Source: Salipiger pentaromativorans
Lineage (GTDB): Bacteria > Pseudomonadota > Alphaproteobacteria > Rhodobacterales > Rhodobacteraceae
Assembly: GCF_024721115.1 (NCBI RefSeq)
Contig: NZ_JAMDHK010000014.1
Location: 1-64,000 of the forward strand
Direction: 5' to 3'
DNA: 64,000 nt
Shown: positions 42,467 through 51,687 of the stretch, in pieces
Position numbering within the stretch: the first letter of the stretch is position 1
Layout: every line of letters starts with the position of its first letter
Made by a program: the position numbers and the translations under genes
Notes under the pieces: model-generated
Told to the model about the DNA's origin: nothing
Seen by the model: only the letters and a program-made list of their open reading frames with translations
The model's database searches: none

Positions 42467-43768
42467 ATGCCCGTCTTTCTCGACACGACCGAGCCGGATT
42501 TCGAGATCGAATTCGCCCGGCTCCTGAGCGCCAAGCGCGAGGACAGTCCCGATGTGGACGACATCGTCGCGGGGATCATCGCCGAGGTTCGGGCGGGGGG
42601 CGACGCGGCGCTGATCGAGCTGACGGCGAAATTCGACCGGCTGGAGCTGAGCCCGGAACGGCTTGCCTTCACGCGCGAAGAGATCGACGCCTATTGCGCG
42701 CAGGTGCCCGCCTCGGAACGGGCGGCGCTGGAGACGGCGGCGGAGCGCATCCGCGCCTACCATGTCCGCCAGATGCCCGAGAACGCGCTCTGGACCGATC
42801 CCGACGGCGCCACGCTGGGTTGGCGCTGGACGCCGGTCTCGGCGGCGGGGCTCTATGTGCCGGGCGGGCTGGCGAGCTATCCGTCCTCGGTTCTGATGAA
42901 CGCCATTCCCGCCAAGGTGGCCGGTGTCGAGCGGATCTGCATCACCGTGCCCACCCCCGATGGCGAGGTGAATCCGCTGGTGCTGCTGGCGGCGCGGATC
43001 GCCGGGGTGGACGAGATCTACCGGCTGGGCGGGGCCCAGGCGATTGCGGCCTTGGCCTATGGCACGGAAACCGTGCGCCCGGTGGACAAGATCACCGGCC
43101 CGGGCAACGCCTTTGTCGCGGCGGCCAAGCGGCGGGTCTTCGGCAAGGTCGGCATCGACATGATCGCAGGCCCCTCCGAAATCCTGGTGATCGCCGACGC
43201 GGAGAACGATCCGGAATTCCTCGCCCTCGATCTGATGAGCCAGGCCGAGCATGACGAAAGCGCGCAGGCGATCCTGGTCACCACCGATGCGGCATTCGGA
43301 CGGGCGGTGGCGGCCGAGGTCGACCGTCAGCTCGAGGTGCTGGAGCGCAGCGCCATCGCCGGCGCGAGCTGGCGCGATTTCGGCGCGGTGATCGTGGCGC
43401 GGGATCTCGACGAGGCGGCGGCGCTCTCGGACCGGGTGGCGCCGGAGCATCTGGAGCTGTGTGTCGCCGATCCGCAGGCGCTGTCCGAAAAGATCCACCA
43501 TGCGGGCGCGATCTTTCTCGGCCAGTGGACGCCCGAGGCCATCGGGGATTACGTCGGAGGGCCGAACCATGTGCTGCCCACGGCCCGGTCCGCGCGGTTT
43601 TCGTCGGGGCTGTCGGTGCTGGATTTCCTCAAGCGCACCACGCTGGCGCAGATGTCGCCGCAGGCGCTGCGCGCCATCGGGCCCGCCGCCGAGGTGCTGG
43701 CGCAGTCGGAAAGCCTCGAAGCGCATGGGCTGAGCGTCACCGCGCGGCTGCGCAAGCTCAACCGCTGA
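42467..43768 (+). CDS. hisD: Histidinol dehydrogenase
   Basis: 433 residues. HisD carries out the last two oxidations of histidine synthesis, histidinol to histidine, with NAD and zinc. Landmarks: SAAGLYVPGGLASYPSSVLMNAIPAKVAG-region, YRLGGAQAIAALAYGTE, VDKITGPGNAFVAAAK, GPSEILVIAD and the zinc/catalytic EHDESAQ and APEHLEL. Full length with a clear ribosome site (AAGGACCTTGCC). Other his genes are not in the window. Confidence 0.97.
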   Translation: MPVFLDTTEPDFEIEFARLLSAKREDSPDVDDIVAGIIAEVRAGGDAALIELTAKFDRLELSPERLAFTREEIDAYCAQVPASERAALETAAERIRAYHVRQMPENALWTDPDGATLGWRWTPVSAAGLYVPGGLASYPSSVLMNAIPAKVAGVERICITVPTPDGEVNPLVLLAARIAGVDEIYRLGGAQAIAALAYGTETVRPVDKITGPGNAFVAAAKRRVFGKVGIDMIAGPSEILVIADAENDPEFLALDLMSQAEHDESAQAILVTTDAAFGRAVAAEVDRQLEVLERSAIAGASWRDFGAVIVARDLDEAAALSDRVAPEHLELCVADPQALSEKIHHAGAIFLGQWTPEAIGDYVGGPNHVLPTARSARFSSGLSVLDFLKRTTLAQMSPQALRAIGPAAEVLAQSESLEAHGLSVTARLRKLNR

Positions 43769-43784
43769 TCCCCCGCTCCCGCGC

Positions 43785-44993
43785 TCAGCCGCGCAGCCCG
43801 GCCACCGGGCGCGGTCCGGCGCCGACCGGGTCGTCCGGCAGCGGCGGCAGCGCCGTGACCGGCTGCACCAGCATCAGAACCGCTGTCTCGCAGCGGTAAT
43901 AGGCTTCGTGGATGCGGGTCAGTTCCAGCGTGTGCATGCCTTTGGGCAGGGTCGGGGCGACGGCGCCGGGAAACAGCATGTCATAGCTCGGCCCCGGCGC
44001 GCCGTCTTTGCCGAAACGGCGCGGTACGGGCACTTTCGAGCCCATGAAATCCTTGGGAAACACCACGTCGACCCACGAGCGGACACGGGTCTCCGAGGTG
44101 TAGAACTTGGCGATCTCCTGCTCGACCAGCGGTTCCTGCTGCGCCAGCATCCCCAGGGCCGATCCCCAGGTGAACAGGACGACGCGTTCCAGAAGATCGC
44201 CGCATTCGGCCAGCGCATCCACCGCGATGGCGCCGCCCAGCGAATGGCCCACGACATAGATCTCGTCATAGGCCTTGTCGCCGTGCACATCGGCAACCTG
44301 ATCGAGAACCTCCAGCACCCGGTGCCGCGCCTTGGCGCGCAGCCCGACATCGTCGTCGCCAAGCGCCTCGTCGCGCAGATAGGCCTTGGTGTAGGCCGAG
44401 ATGTTGGAAAACTGCTCGAGCCATCCCAGGCTCCAGATCCACAGCATGATCAGCGCAAAGACCGAACCGCCGATCGTGGCGGTCCAGCCGGTCAGGCAGT
44501 TCCAGACGGTCTGAACGACGGGGATCTGTGTCAGCGAGTCCGGCAGGGTGATCGTGCCGTTGCCGATGGCCTGCATCAGAAAGATCGCCACCACGATCCA
44601 CCACAGGATCAGCAGAAACGCCGCGATCACCATCGCCCAGGCCGCGCGCGGCGGGGCTTCGCCCCGGGCCAGCCAGCCGCGCACGCCGCCGGTCAGCCAG
44701 TAACGGATCAGGAAGAAGCCCCGCTTGAACCGCGCCCAGGGGGATTCGTTGCTCCAGTCGGGGACCAGATCGCCCCAATAGGCCTCGTAGACGTCGATTT
44801 CGCGGGTTTCGCCGCCCGCGCGCGCCGCGGCGGTCAGCCCGATGGCGCCGGTTGTCGGGCCGTCGCCCTCGTCGGTCTGTTCGACCCGCCAGCCGTCGGT
44901 GTAGTGCTGCAACGCCCTGACCAGCCGGTCGCGGGACTGGTGCCGCTCCTTGCGGGAAAAGCCGGGGACAAGAATGATGGCACGCCGGGACAT
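43785..44993 (-). CDS. Membrane-anchored alpha/beta-hydrolase-like protein
   Basis: 402 residues. It starts with a hydrolase-like first strand (RRAIILVPGFSRKERHQSRD). At about 118-142 and 168-192 there are two strong membrane segments (MVIAAFLLILWWIVVAIFLM and a second near WTATIGGSVFALIML). After them comes the nucleophile elbow VVGHSLGGAIAVDAL with Ser251, and a late His near 365-370. The membrane hairpin is thus inserted inside the hydrolase fold. Substrate unknown; a lipid or ester is plausible. It converges with hisD (16-base gap) and diverges from UPF0262. Confidence 0.8.
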   Translation of the reverse strand: MSRRAIILVPGFSRKERHQSRDRLVRALQHYTDGWRVEQTDEGDGPTTGAIGLTAAARAGGETREIDVYEAYWGDLVPDWSNESPWARFKRGFFLIRYWLTGGVRGWLARGEAPPRAAWAMVIAAFLLILWWIVVAIFLMQAIGNGTITLPDSLTQIPVVQTVWNCLTGWTATIGGSVFALIMLWIWSLGWLEQFSNISAYTKAYLRDEALGDDDVGLRAKARHRVLEVLDQVADVHGDKAYDEIYVVGHSLGGAIAVDALAECGDLLERVVLFTWGSALGMLAQQEPLVEQEIAKFYTSETRVRSWVDVVFPKDFMGSKVPVPRRFGKDGAPGPSYDMLFPGAVAPTLPKGMHTLELTRIHEAYYRCETAVLMLVQPVTALPPLPDDPVGAGPRPVAGLRG

Positions 44994-45140
44994 GGCCGCG
45001 CTCCTGAAAATTCATCTAACCAATGAATCAGCATAGCATAAATACTCCTATGCGGGAAACGCGTCTCATCATCGCAGCCCCGCATTGCAGTGCCCGGCGC
45101 GGCACGCTAAGCCTTTCGGGCCCGCTGAAGGACTACGCCC

Positions 45141-45620
45141 ATGAGCCATATCTCTCAGATCGACCTGGACGACGCCAACCTGCCGCCGCCCACGCCCGAG
45201 ATCGAGCAGGAACGCCGTGTCGCCATGTTCGACCTCATGGAAGAGAACAGCTTTTCCCTGCCCGCGCGCGACGACCGCGCGGTGCCGCCCGGCCCCTACA
45301 AGCTGGGGCTGGCGATCCGCGAAAAGCGTCTGGTGTTCGACGTGTCCACCGAGGCCGATGAGAAAGCGGCGGAGTTTCATCTCTCGCTCTCGCCCTTCCG
45401 GCAGGTGGTGAAGGATTACTTTCAGATTTGCAAAAGCTATTTCGACGCGGTGAAAACCGCCGCGCCCAGCCAGATCGAGACCATCGACATGGCCCGCCGC
45501 GGCATCCACAACGAGGGCGCGCGCATCCTCCAGGAGCGGCTGGAGGGCAAGGCCGAGGTCGATGACGACACCGCGCGCCGGCTCTTTACCCTCATCTGCG
45601 TGCTGCATTTCGGGGGCTGA
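45141..45620 (+). CDS. UPF0262 family protein
   Basis: 159 residues. LSPFRQVVKDYFQICKSYFD and ETIDMARRGIHNEGARIL, with the end CVLHFGG, are characteristic of UPF0262, a conserved alphaproteobacterial family without known function that usually sits near hisD, as here. GAAGGACTACGCCC precedes the ATG. It is first in a five-gene string running to the acetyltransferase. Confidence 0.92.
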   Translation: MSHISQIDLDDANLPPPTPEIEQERRVAMFDLMEENSFSLPARDDRAVPPGPYKLGLAIREKRLVFDVSTEADEKAAEFHLSLSPFRQVVKDYFQICKSYFDAVKTAAPSQIETIDMARRGIHNEGARILQERLEGKAEVDDDTARRLFTLICVLHFGG

Positions 45621-45623
45621 GGC

Positions 45624-46070
45624 TTGGCGGACCTGCCGCAATCGGTGCTTTTCTGCTGCGATCACAACGCGGTACGCTCTCCCATGGCCGAGGGGATCAT
45701 GAAGAAGCTCTACGGCTTCGACACCTATGTGCAATCCGTCGGCGTGGTGAACGACCTCGAGGTGGACGGGTTCGCCATCGCGGTCTGCAAGGAGATCGGC
45801 GTCGAGCTGAGCAAACACCGTGCCCGCAGCTTCGAGGAGCTGGAGGAGATGGGCGAGGCGCTCTCGGGGTTCGACCTGATCGTCGCCATGTCACCGGCCT
45901 CGCAGCGCGCGGCGCTGGATCTCACGCGGTTTTACCACTTGACGGTGGAGTACTGGCCGATCATGGACCCGACCGGGCTGGGCGAGACCCGCGAGATGAA
46001 ACTCAACGCCTATCGCCAGACCCGCGATCAGATTATGGACAAGCTCAAGAGCCGATGGGGAGACAGATGA
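45624..46070 (+). CDS. Low-molecular-weight protein-tyrosine-phosphatase-like protein
   Basis: 148 residues. P-loop C12-DHNAV-R18 with following SPMAEGIMKK is the CX5R motif of low-molecular-weight phosphatases and arsenate reductases, and WPIMDPTG near 115 supplies the acid Asp. In relatives it is encoded beside UPF0262. A role in protein dephosphorylation is more likely than arsenate reduction because no ars genes are near. It uses a TTG start 3 bases after the UPF0262 stop. Confidence 0.88.
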   Translation: MADLPQSVLFCCDHNAVRSPMAEGIMKKLYGFDTYVQSVGVVNDLEVDGFAIAVCKEIGVELSKHRARSFEELEEMGEALSGFDLIVAMSPASQRAALDLTRFYHLTVEYWPIMDPTGLGETREMKLNAYRQTRDQIMDKLKSRWGDR

Positions 46071-46465
46071 GCGCCACCGACACCCTCCAGCGCTATTTCG
46101 ACGCCTTCAATGCCAAGGACACCGAGGCGATGCTGGCCTGCCTCGCCACCGACGTGGCGCATCACGTCAACGAAGGGCAGATCCGCAGCGGCAAGACCAA
46201 ATTCGCCGAATTCTGCGCCCACATGTCCCACTGCTATGACGAAACCCTCACCGATATGGTGGTGTTCGAGGCCGAGGACGGCACCCGTGGCGCCGCCGAG
46301 TACATCGTCAACGGCACATACCTGAACACCGATGCCGGGCTGCCCGAGGCGCATGGCCAGACCTACCGGCTGCCGGCGGGGTCGTTCTTTACCCTCAAGG
46401 ACGGCAAGATCACTCGCGTGGTGACCTATTACAACCTCGCGGACTGGATCCGGCAGGTCAGCTGA
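46067..46465 (+). CDS. Ketosteroid-isomerase-like (NTF2/SnoaL) protein
   Basis: 132 residues with the NTF2-like cone fold pattern: TLQRYFDAFNAKDTEAMLAC, then DVAHHVNEGQIRSG and the final strands FFTLKDGKITRVVTYYNL. Members include isomerases, hydratases and binding proteins; substrate cannot be told. The start overlaps the phosphatase stop (ATGA), and its own stop overlaps the next start (TGATG). Confidence 0.88.
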   Translation: MSATDTLQRYFDAFNAKDTEAMLACLATDVAHHVNEGQIRSGKTKFAEFCAHMSHCYDETLTDMVVFEAEDGTRGAAEYIVNGTYLNTDAGLPEAHGQTYRLPAGSFFTLKDGKITRVVTYYNLADWIRQVS

Positions 46466-47046
46466 TGCGCGTCGAGGTGCTGACCGGCGCGGCGCTCGAC
46501 GCCGCGCTCGACGATGTGGCGCGGCTGCGCATCGCGGTGTTCCGCGACTTTCCCTATCTCTACGATGGCGATGTCGCCTATGAGCGCCGCTATCTTCAGA
46601 CCTATCGCGACAGCTCCGGTGCCGTGCTGGTCGGCGCCTTCGACGGCCCCCGGCTTGTGGGCGCCGCCACCGGCACGCCGATGGAGGATCACGCCGAGGA
46701 TTTCGCCGCAGCCTTCGCGGGCACGGGCTACGATCTGGCGGAGGTCTTCTACTGCGCCGAATCCGTGCTGCTGCCCGCCTATCGGGGGCGGGGGATCGGG
46801 CACAGGTTCTTCGATCTGCGCGAGGGACATGCCCGCGCGCTGGGGCGCCGGCACGCGGCCTTCTGCGGCGTGCTGCGCGCGCCCGATCACCCGGCGCGCC
46901 CGGCCGATTATGCACCGCTAGACCCGTTCTGGCGTAAGCGCGGCTATGAAAAGCTCGATGGTGCACTTGCACATTTTCGATGGAAAGACCTCGGGGATAC
47001 CGATCAATCGGACCATTCCTTGCAGTTCTGGATCAAATCGCTCTGA
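46465..47046 (+). CDS. GNAT-family N-acetyltransferase
   Basis: 193 residues. The acetyl-CoA-binding segment is ESVLLPAYRGRGIGHRFFDLREGHA with the R-G-x-G-I-G loop, and the C-terminus has DPFWRKRGYEKLDG, as in GNAT enzymes. Substrate unknown. Starts on TGATG overlap with the NTF2-like gene, so both are read together with the carbon-nitrogen hydrolase that follows 79 bases later. Confidence 0.88.
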   Translation: MRVEVLTGAALDAALDDVARLRIAVFRDFPYLYDGDVAYERRYLQTYRDSSGAVLVGAFDGPRLVGAATGTPMEDHAEDFAAAFAGTGYDLAEVFYCAESVLLPAYRGRGIGHRFFDLREGHARALGRRHAAFCGVLRAPDHPARPADYAPLDPFWRKRGYEKLDGALAHFRWKDLGDTDQSDHSLQFWIKSL

Positions 47047-47125
47047 TTCCCGGTTTTCCATTGGCTCTAAATATCCCGGGGTCCGGGGCAGCGCCCCGGC
47101 CTTCGCCTGCAACAAGGACGACGCC

Positions 47126-48010
47126 ATGAAACTCGCCGCCGCCGCTTACAAGATGGATTTCCTCGACAACTGGGAGGCTTACGCCGCGAAGCTCACGGAA
47201 TGGGTGGGCGAGGCCGCAGGGCAGGGCGCCGATCTGCTGGTCTTCCCGGAATACGGTGCGATGGAGCTGGCCACGCTGGCGGGCCGCGACGTGGCGCTGG
47301 ATCTCGAAGCCTCGCTGCACGCGGTCTCGGAGGTCATTCCGCAGGTGGATGCGCTGCACTCGGAACTGGCAAAGACATATGACGTGCATATCCTCGCCGC
47401 CTCCGCCCCGGTCTTCGATGCCGGGATCGGCCCGCGCCCGGTGAACCGCGCGCGGTTCTTTGCACCCTCCGGTGCCATGGGCCATCAGGACAAGCAGATC
47501 ATGACCCGCTTCGAGCGCGAGGAGTGGGACGTGGTGGGCGGCGGGCCGCTGACGCTTTTCGACACGGCGCTGGGCAAGATCGGCATCCTGATCTGCTATG
47601 ACAGCGAATATCCGCTGCTGGCCCGCGCGCTGTCGGAGGCCGATCTGATCCTCGTGCCCTCCTGCACCGAGGCGGCGCATGGCTATCACCGGGTGCGAAT
47701 CGGCGCGATGGCGCGAGCGCTGGAACAGCAATGCGTGACGGTGATGGCCTCGACCGTGGGCACCTGCGACTGGTCCGAGGCGGTGGACACAAATAGCGGC
47801 ATGGGCGGGGTTTTCGGGCCGCCCGACACAGGCTTTCCCGCCAGCGGGGTGCTTGCCGAGGGCACAATGAACCGTCCCGGCTGGACCTATGCGGAGCTTG
47901 ATCTTGACGCGGTCGCGCGGGTTCGCAAGGATGGGGTCGTGCTCAACCGCACCCACTGGGACGAGCAGGCCGGGCGTGACCGCCCCGCCGTCTTGCGGAG
48001 CCTTTCCTGA
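47126..48010 (+). CDS. Carbon-nitrogen hydrolase (nitrilase superfamily)
   Basis: 294 residues. The Glu-Lys-Cys triad is complete: Glu42 in [11 protein letters not shown], Lys123 in [11 protein letters not shown] and Cys157 in [10 protein letters not shown]. The enzyme should hydrolyse an amide such as an omega-amide or N-carbamoyl compound; the exact substrate is open. The frame extends upstream to 46946 through the end of the acetyltransferase gene, but family homology begins at [16 protein letters not shown], where a ribosome site (AAGGACGACGCC) lies. Confidence 0.92.
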   Translation: MKLAAAAYKMDFLDNWEAYAAKLTEWVGEAAGQGADLLVFPEYGAMELATLAGRDVALDLEASLHAVSEVIPQVDALHSELAKTYDVHILAASAPVFDAGIGPRPVNRARFFAPSGAMGHQDKQIMTRFEREEWDVVGGGPLTLFDTALGKIGILICYDSEYPLLARALSEADLILVPSCTEAAHGYHRVRIGAMARALEQQCVTVMASTVGTCDWSEAVDTNSGMGGVFGPPDTGFPASGVLAEGTMNRPGWTYAELDLDAVARVRKDGVVLNRTHWDEQAGRDRPAVLRSLS

Positions 48011-48107
48011 TTTGCAGGGCAGATGTGCCCTTGAAAAAGGCGTCGTTTGGGCGCATATCGTTGTGCGTTCCGCAAACCAGCGCGGAATGGCACACACAGG
48101 AGATACC

Positions 48108-48326
48108 ATGGCCAAGGAAGACATTCTCGAATTCCCCGGCGTCGTGAAGGAACTCCTGCCCAATGCGACATTCCGGGTCGAGCTCGAGAACGGCCATGAG
48201 ATCATCGCACATACGGCAGGAAAGATGCGCAAGAACCGCATCCGGGTTCTGGCAGGCGACCGCGTTCAGGTGGAAATGACCCCCTACGATCTGACCAAGG
48301 GTCGGATCAACTATCGCTTCAAGTAA
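48108..48326 (+). CDS. infA: Translation initiation factor IF-1
   Basis: 72 residues, one OB-fold: [20 protein letters not shown], then [21 protein letters not shown] and [15 protein letters not shown]-1 binds the ribosomal A site during initiation. Essential gene. ACAGGAGATACC precedes the ATG. Confidence 0.98.
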   Translation: MAKEDILEFPGVVKELLPNATFRVELENGHEIIAHTAGKMRKNRIRVLAGDRVQVEMTPYDLTKGRINYRFK

Positions 48327-48392
48327 GCCCCGCATGGGCCTGACATCACCGGAAGATTCCGCATCGCGGATCGAAACCGCACGGGCCCGCGC

Positions 48393-48968
48393 ATGAAACT
48401 TGTCCTCGGCTCCGGCAGCCCCCGCCGCCGCGAATTGCTCGCGCAGCTGGGTGTGACCCCCGCCGACATCCGCCCTCCCGACATCGACGAGGATCCCCGC
48501 AAGGGCGAGCTTCCGCGTCCCTATTGCGTGCGTCTCGCCCGCGAGAAGGCCGAGGCGATTCCCTGCGGGCCCGACGAGATCGTGCTCTCCGCCGACACCA
48601 CCGTCGCGCTGGGCCGCCGAATCCTCGGCAAACCGGCCGACGAGAAGGAAGCGGCGGCGTTTCTGGTCGCCCTGTCCGGGCGCCGTCATCGTGTGATCAC
48701 AGCCGTGGCCGTCAAACGCGGCGACCGGATCTGGGAGCGCGATGTCGTCACCCAGGTGCAGATGAAAAGCCTGTCGAACGAAGAGCTGAACGCCTATCTG
48801 CAAAGCGGCGACTGGCATGGCAAGGCGGGCGGCTATGGCATTCAGGGGCCTGCGGGCGCGTTTATTCCCTGGATCAACGGCAGTTTCACCGCCGTCGTCG
48901 GGCTGCCGCTGGCGGAAACCGCCGGGCTGCTGATCGCGGCGGGCTATCCTCTCTACAAGGCAGCATAG
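48393..48968 (+). CDS. maf: Maf-family nucleoside triphosphate pyrophosphatase
   Basis: 191 residues. [18 protein letters not shown] at the N-terminus, [20 protein letters not shown] and [13 protein letters not shown] are Maf landmarks. The enzymes hydrolyse non-canonical nucleoside triphosphates and affect septum formation. Follows infA by 66 bases and precedes the RNase E/G gene by 9, the usual alphaproteobacterial order. Confidence 0.95.
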   Translation: MKLVLGSGSPRRRELLAQLGVTPADIRPPDIDEDPRKGELPRPYCVRLAREKAEAIPCGPDEIVLSADTTVALGRRILGKPADEKEAAAFLVALSGRRHRVITAVAVKRGDRIWERDVVTQVQMKSLSNEELNAYLQSGDWHGKAGGYGIQGPAGAFIPWINGSFTAVVGLPLAETAGLLIAAGYPLYKAA

Positions 48969-48977
48969 GGCAGCGTC

Positions 48978-49994
48978 ATGAAGGGCCGCACCATCGCACT
49001 GGACGAGCTGGACGGGACGGAAGCCGCCGCGCTGATCGTCGATGGCCAGCTTCAGGATCTGCTGATCGACAGCGATCATCCGCGCCCCGGCACGATCTAC
49101 CGCGCGACCGCGCTGCGCCCGATGAAGGGGCAGGGCGGCATGTTCCTGCAAACCCCGGACGGCACCGCCTTTCTGCGGCAGGTCAAGGGGCTGGCGCCGG
49201 GCGACGCGCTGCTGGTGCAGGTCACGGGCTATGCCGAGCCCGGCAAGGCGATCCCGGTCACCACGCGGCTGCTGTTCAAGTCGCGCTATGCCATCGTCAC
49301 CCCCGGCGCGCCGGGCATCAACGTGTCGCGCCAGATCAAGGACGACGATCTGCGCGACGAGCTGCTGGCCATCGCCCATGAGGTGATGGAGGGCGATCAC
49401 GGGCTGATCCTGCGCTCTTCCTGCGCGGGCGCCCATGCCCAGGACATCGCCGAGGACATCGAGGCCATGGCCCGGCTGGCGGCGCAGGTGTTGCAGGACA
49501 GCGCGGGCGAGCCTGAAACGCTGGTCGAGGGCGACGGGCCGCATGCGCTGGCCTGGCGGGAATGGGATACCGGCGATCTCGACGCCGCGCCCGGCAGCTT
49601 TGAGCGCCATAATGTGCATGACATGATCGACGCGCTGCGCAGCCCGCTGGTGCCGCTTGCGGGCGGCGGGTCGATGTGTATCGAGCCGACCCGCGCGCTG
49701 GTGGCCGTTGATATCAACACCGGCGGCGATACCTCGCCCGCGGCGGGGCTCAAGGCCAATATGTCGGCGCTGCGCGAGCTGCCCCGGCAGCTTCGGCTGC
49801 GGGGGCTGGGCGGGCAAATCCTGGTCGATCCCGCGCCCGCGCCCAAGAAGGACCGCCGCCAGATGGAGCAGGTGCTGCGCGCCGCGCTGCGTCAGGACGA
49901 GACCGAGACCATTCTCGCGGGCTGGACCCAGCTCGGTCTGATGGAATTGCAGCGCAAGCGCGAGCGCGTGCCGCTGCGGGAGGTGCTGACATGA
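48978..49994 (+). CDS. Ribonuclease E/G family protein (RNase G-like)
   Basis: 338 residues, shorter than E. coli RNase G (about 490). After an S1-like part with MKGQGGMFLQTPDG, the RNase H-like region has RSSCAGAH, and the catalytic Asp lies in ALVAVDINTGGD. GLGGQILVDPAPAPKKDRRQ matches the second metal region. The Zn-link cysteines of the large RNase E are not obvious. This short form is common beside maf and yacG in Rhodobacteraceae. It probably processes rRNA or tRNA. Confidence 0.9.
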   Translation: MKGRTIALDELDGTEAAALIVDGQLQDLLIDSDHPRPGTIYRATALRPMKGQGGMFLQTPDGTAFLRQVKGLAPGDALLVQVTGYAEPGKAIPVTTRLLFKSRYAIVTPGAPGINVSRQIKDDDLRDELLAIAHEVMEGDHGLILRSSCAGAHAQDIAEDIEAMARLAAQVLQDSAGEPETLVEGDGPHALAWREWDTGDLDAAPGSFERHNVHDMIDALRSPLVPLAGGGSMCIEPTRALVAVDINTGGDTSPAAGLKANMSALRELPRQLRLRGLGGQILVDPAPAPKKDRRQMEQVLRAALRQDETETILAGWTQLGLMELQRKRERVPLREVLT

Positions 49995-50179
49995 GCTGTC
50001 CGATTTGCGGCAAACCCACCGAAGTCAAATACCGCCCCTTCTGTTCGAAACGCTGCGCCGATGTGGATCTGGCGAAATGGGTCTCGGGCAGCTACGCCAT
50101 CCCCTCGACCGATCCCGAGGATATGGAAGAGGCCATCGAGGCCGCCGAAAAGGCCCGGCAAGAGGAAACCCGACATTGA
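49991..50179 (+). CDS. yacG: DNA gyrase inhibitor YacG
   Basis: 62 residues. Four zinc-binding cysteines at 3, 6, 18 and 22 (CPIC, then FCSKRC), followed by VDLAKWVSGSYAIP. YacG binds GyrB and blocks DNA binding. Start overlaps the RNase gene stop by four bases (ATGA). An acidic helical tail follows. Confidence 0.96.
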   Translation: MSCPICGKPTEVKYRPFCSKRCADVDLAKWVSGSYAIPSTDPEDMEEAIEAAEKARQEETRH

Positions 50180-51426
50180 CTGCCATCACGCCCGAACTGC
50201 TCGAGACCATCCGCGCGAAATTCGCCTATGTGGAGGACTGCCCCTTCACCGGCCCGCGGATCTTTTTCGAAAACGCGGGCGGGGCGCTGACGCTGAAATC
50301 GGTGGTCGAGACCTCGGCGCGCTTTGCCGCGATTCCCGACAACCAGGGCCGCGACAACCCCGCCTCGGCGGCGCTGGGCGAGATCATCGCCAAGGCGCGC
50401 GAGGATGCGGCGCTGTTTCTGGGGGCGGAGACGGGCAAGGTGCTGCTGGGAGAAAGCGGGACGGAGCTGCTGTTCCGGCTGATCGCGGATGCCTGTCTTG
50501 GCACGCCGGAGGGTGTGGTGCTGGGCTCGACCGTGGAACATCCCGCCTCGCGCAGCGCCTGTGCACGCTGGGCCGAGGTGGCGGGCAAGCGCCATGTGCT
50601 GGTCCCGCATGACGACGCCACGGGCGTGGTGACGGCAGAGGCCTATGCGGCGGCGGTGACCGAAGATGTGCGCGTGGCGACGATCCTGCACACCTCGCCG
50701 GTGACCGGCATGGGCATGGATGTGCCCGCCATCGTCGCGGCGATCCGTTCCAAGGCGCCCGAGGCGCTGATCATCGTGGACGGCATCCAGCACGCCTGCC
50801 ACGGCGGCATCGACATCGCGGGCTATGACATCGACGGCTATGTGATCTCGCCCTACAAGGTGTTTTCGCGCCATGGCTACGGGCTCGCCTGGGCCTCGGA
50901 CCGGCTGTCGGCGCTGCCGCATGACGCGCTGATCGGCGGGCCTGCGGGCAGCTGGGAGCTTGGGACGCGCGATACCGGCGCCTATGCGACCTTTTCCGAT
51001 GTGGTCGAGTATTTCGAATGGCTGGGCGGCGCGGTCTCGGACGAGACCGAGCCGCGCGCCCGCATCGCGGCGGCGGGCCGGGCGATCCACGATCACGAGG
51101 CGGCGCTGACCCGGGCCATGCTGCACGGCACCGGCAATCTGGCGGGGCTGGCCGAGATGCCGGGCGTGACGATCGTCGGCGGTGTGGACAACCCCGCGCG
51201 CGAGGGGCTGGTGAGCTTTTACGCGGAGGGGCGGGCCTCGGTCGATCTGGTCGCGGCGCTGTCGGGCGAGGGGATCCGGGTGCACAGCCGCAAGGCGGAT
51301 CACTATTCGGGCAATATCCTGACCCCGCTGGGGCAGGCGGATTGCGTGCGCGTGTCGCTCTGCCATTACAATTCGGAGGCCGAGGTGGCGGCGTTTCTCG
51401 CCGCGATGACGCGGGTTTTGGGGTAA
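50176..51426 (+). CDS. Class V aminotransferase / cysteine-desulfurase-like protein
   Basis: 416 residues. PLP fold type I of class V: IFFENAGGALT near the N-terminus, Asp202 and His206 in IIVDGIQHACHGG, and the PLP lysine Lys228 in VISPYKVFSRHG. The segment after it (GLAWASDRLSALP) supports the assignment. It lacks the cysteine loop of a true desulfurase as far as I can see, so lyase or aminotransferase activity is as likely. It starts at a TTG overlapping the yacG stop. 51427-51687 downstream holds no gene. Confidence 0.85.
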   Translation: MTAITPELLETIRAKFAYVEDCPFTGPRIFFENAGGALTLKSVVETSARFAAIPDNQGRDNPASAALGEIIAKAREDAALFLGAETGKVLLGESGTELLFRLIADACLGTPEGVVLGSTVEHPASRSACARWAEVAGKRHVLVPHDDATGVVTAEAYAAAVTEDVRVATILHTSPVTGMGMDVPAIVAAIRSKAPEALIIVDGIQHACHGGIDIAGYDIDGYVISPYKVFSRHGYGLAWASDRLSALPHDALIGGPAGSWELGTRDTGAYATFSDVVEYFEWLGGAVSDETEPRARIAAAGRAIHDHEAALTRAMLHGTGNLAGLAEMPGVTIVGGVDNPAREGLVSFYAEGRASVDLVAALSGEGIRVHSRKADHYSGNILTPLGQADCVRVSLCHYNSEAEVAAFLAAMTRVLG

Positions 51427-51687
51427 AGGTCGCCCGGGTCGGTCTTGGGCGGACCTTGCCCGCGCGAAGTCTAGGTCTTACCTGCAACCTCCGTGCCTCT
51501 GGTCCGGAAACAAGTCTCCGTCTTGGTCAAGATGGGTTTGGCGACCACCCGCCGCCGCTTTTCCACCCGCCGGGTGCCATCTGCGATGAGCCGGTTTCCC
51601 GCAAGATCGCCAGACGCTCCAGCCGGCTTGCAGCGGGCGCCGGGATTGTTCATGTTCAAACGGATTTTACCTGACAGGGCCGGGGCC

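Noticed and set aside
51493-51687. Upstream extension of pxpB
   Set aside because: The 65 extra residues are Arg-rich and unlike the family; the usual PxpB start is at 51688.
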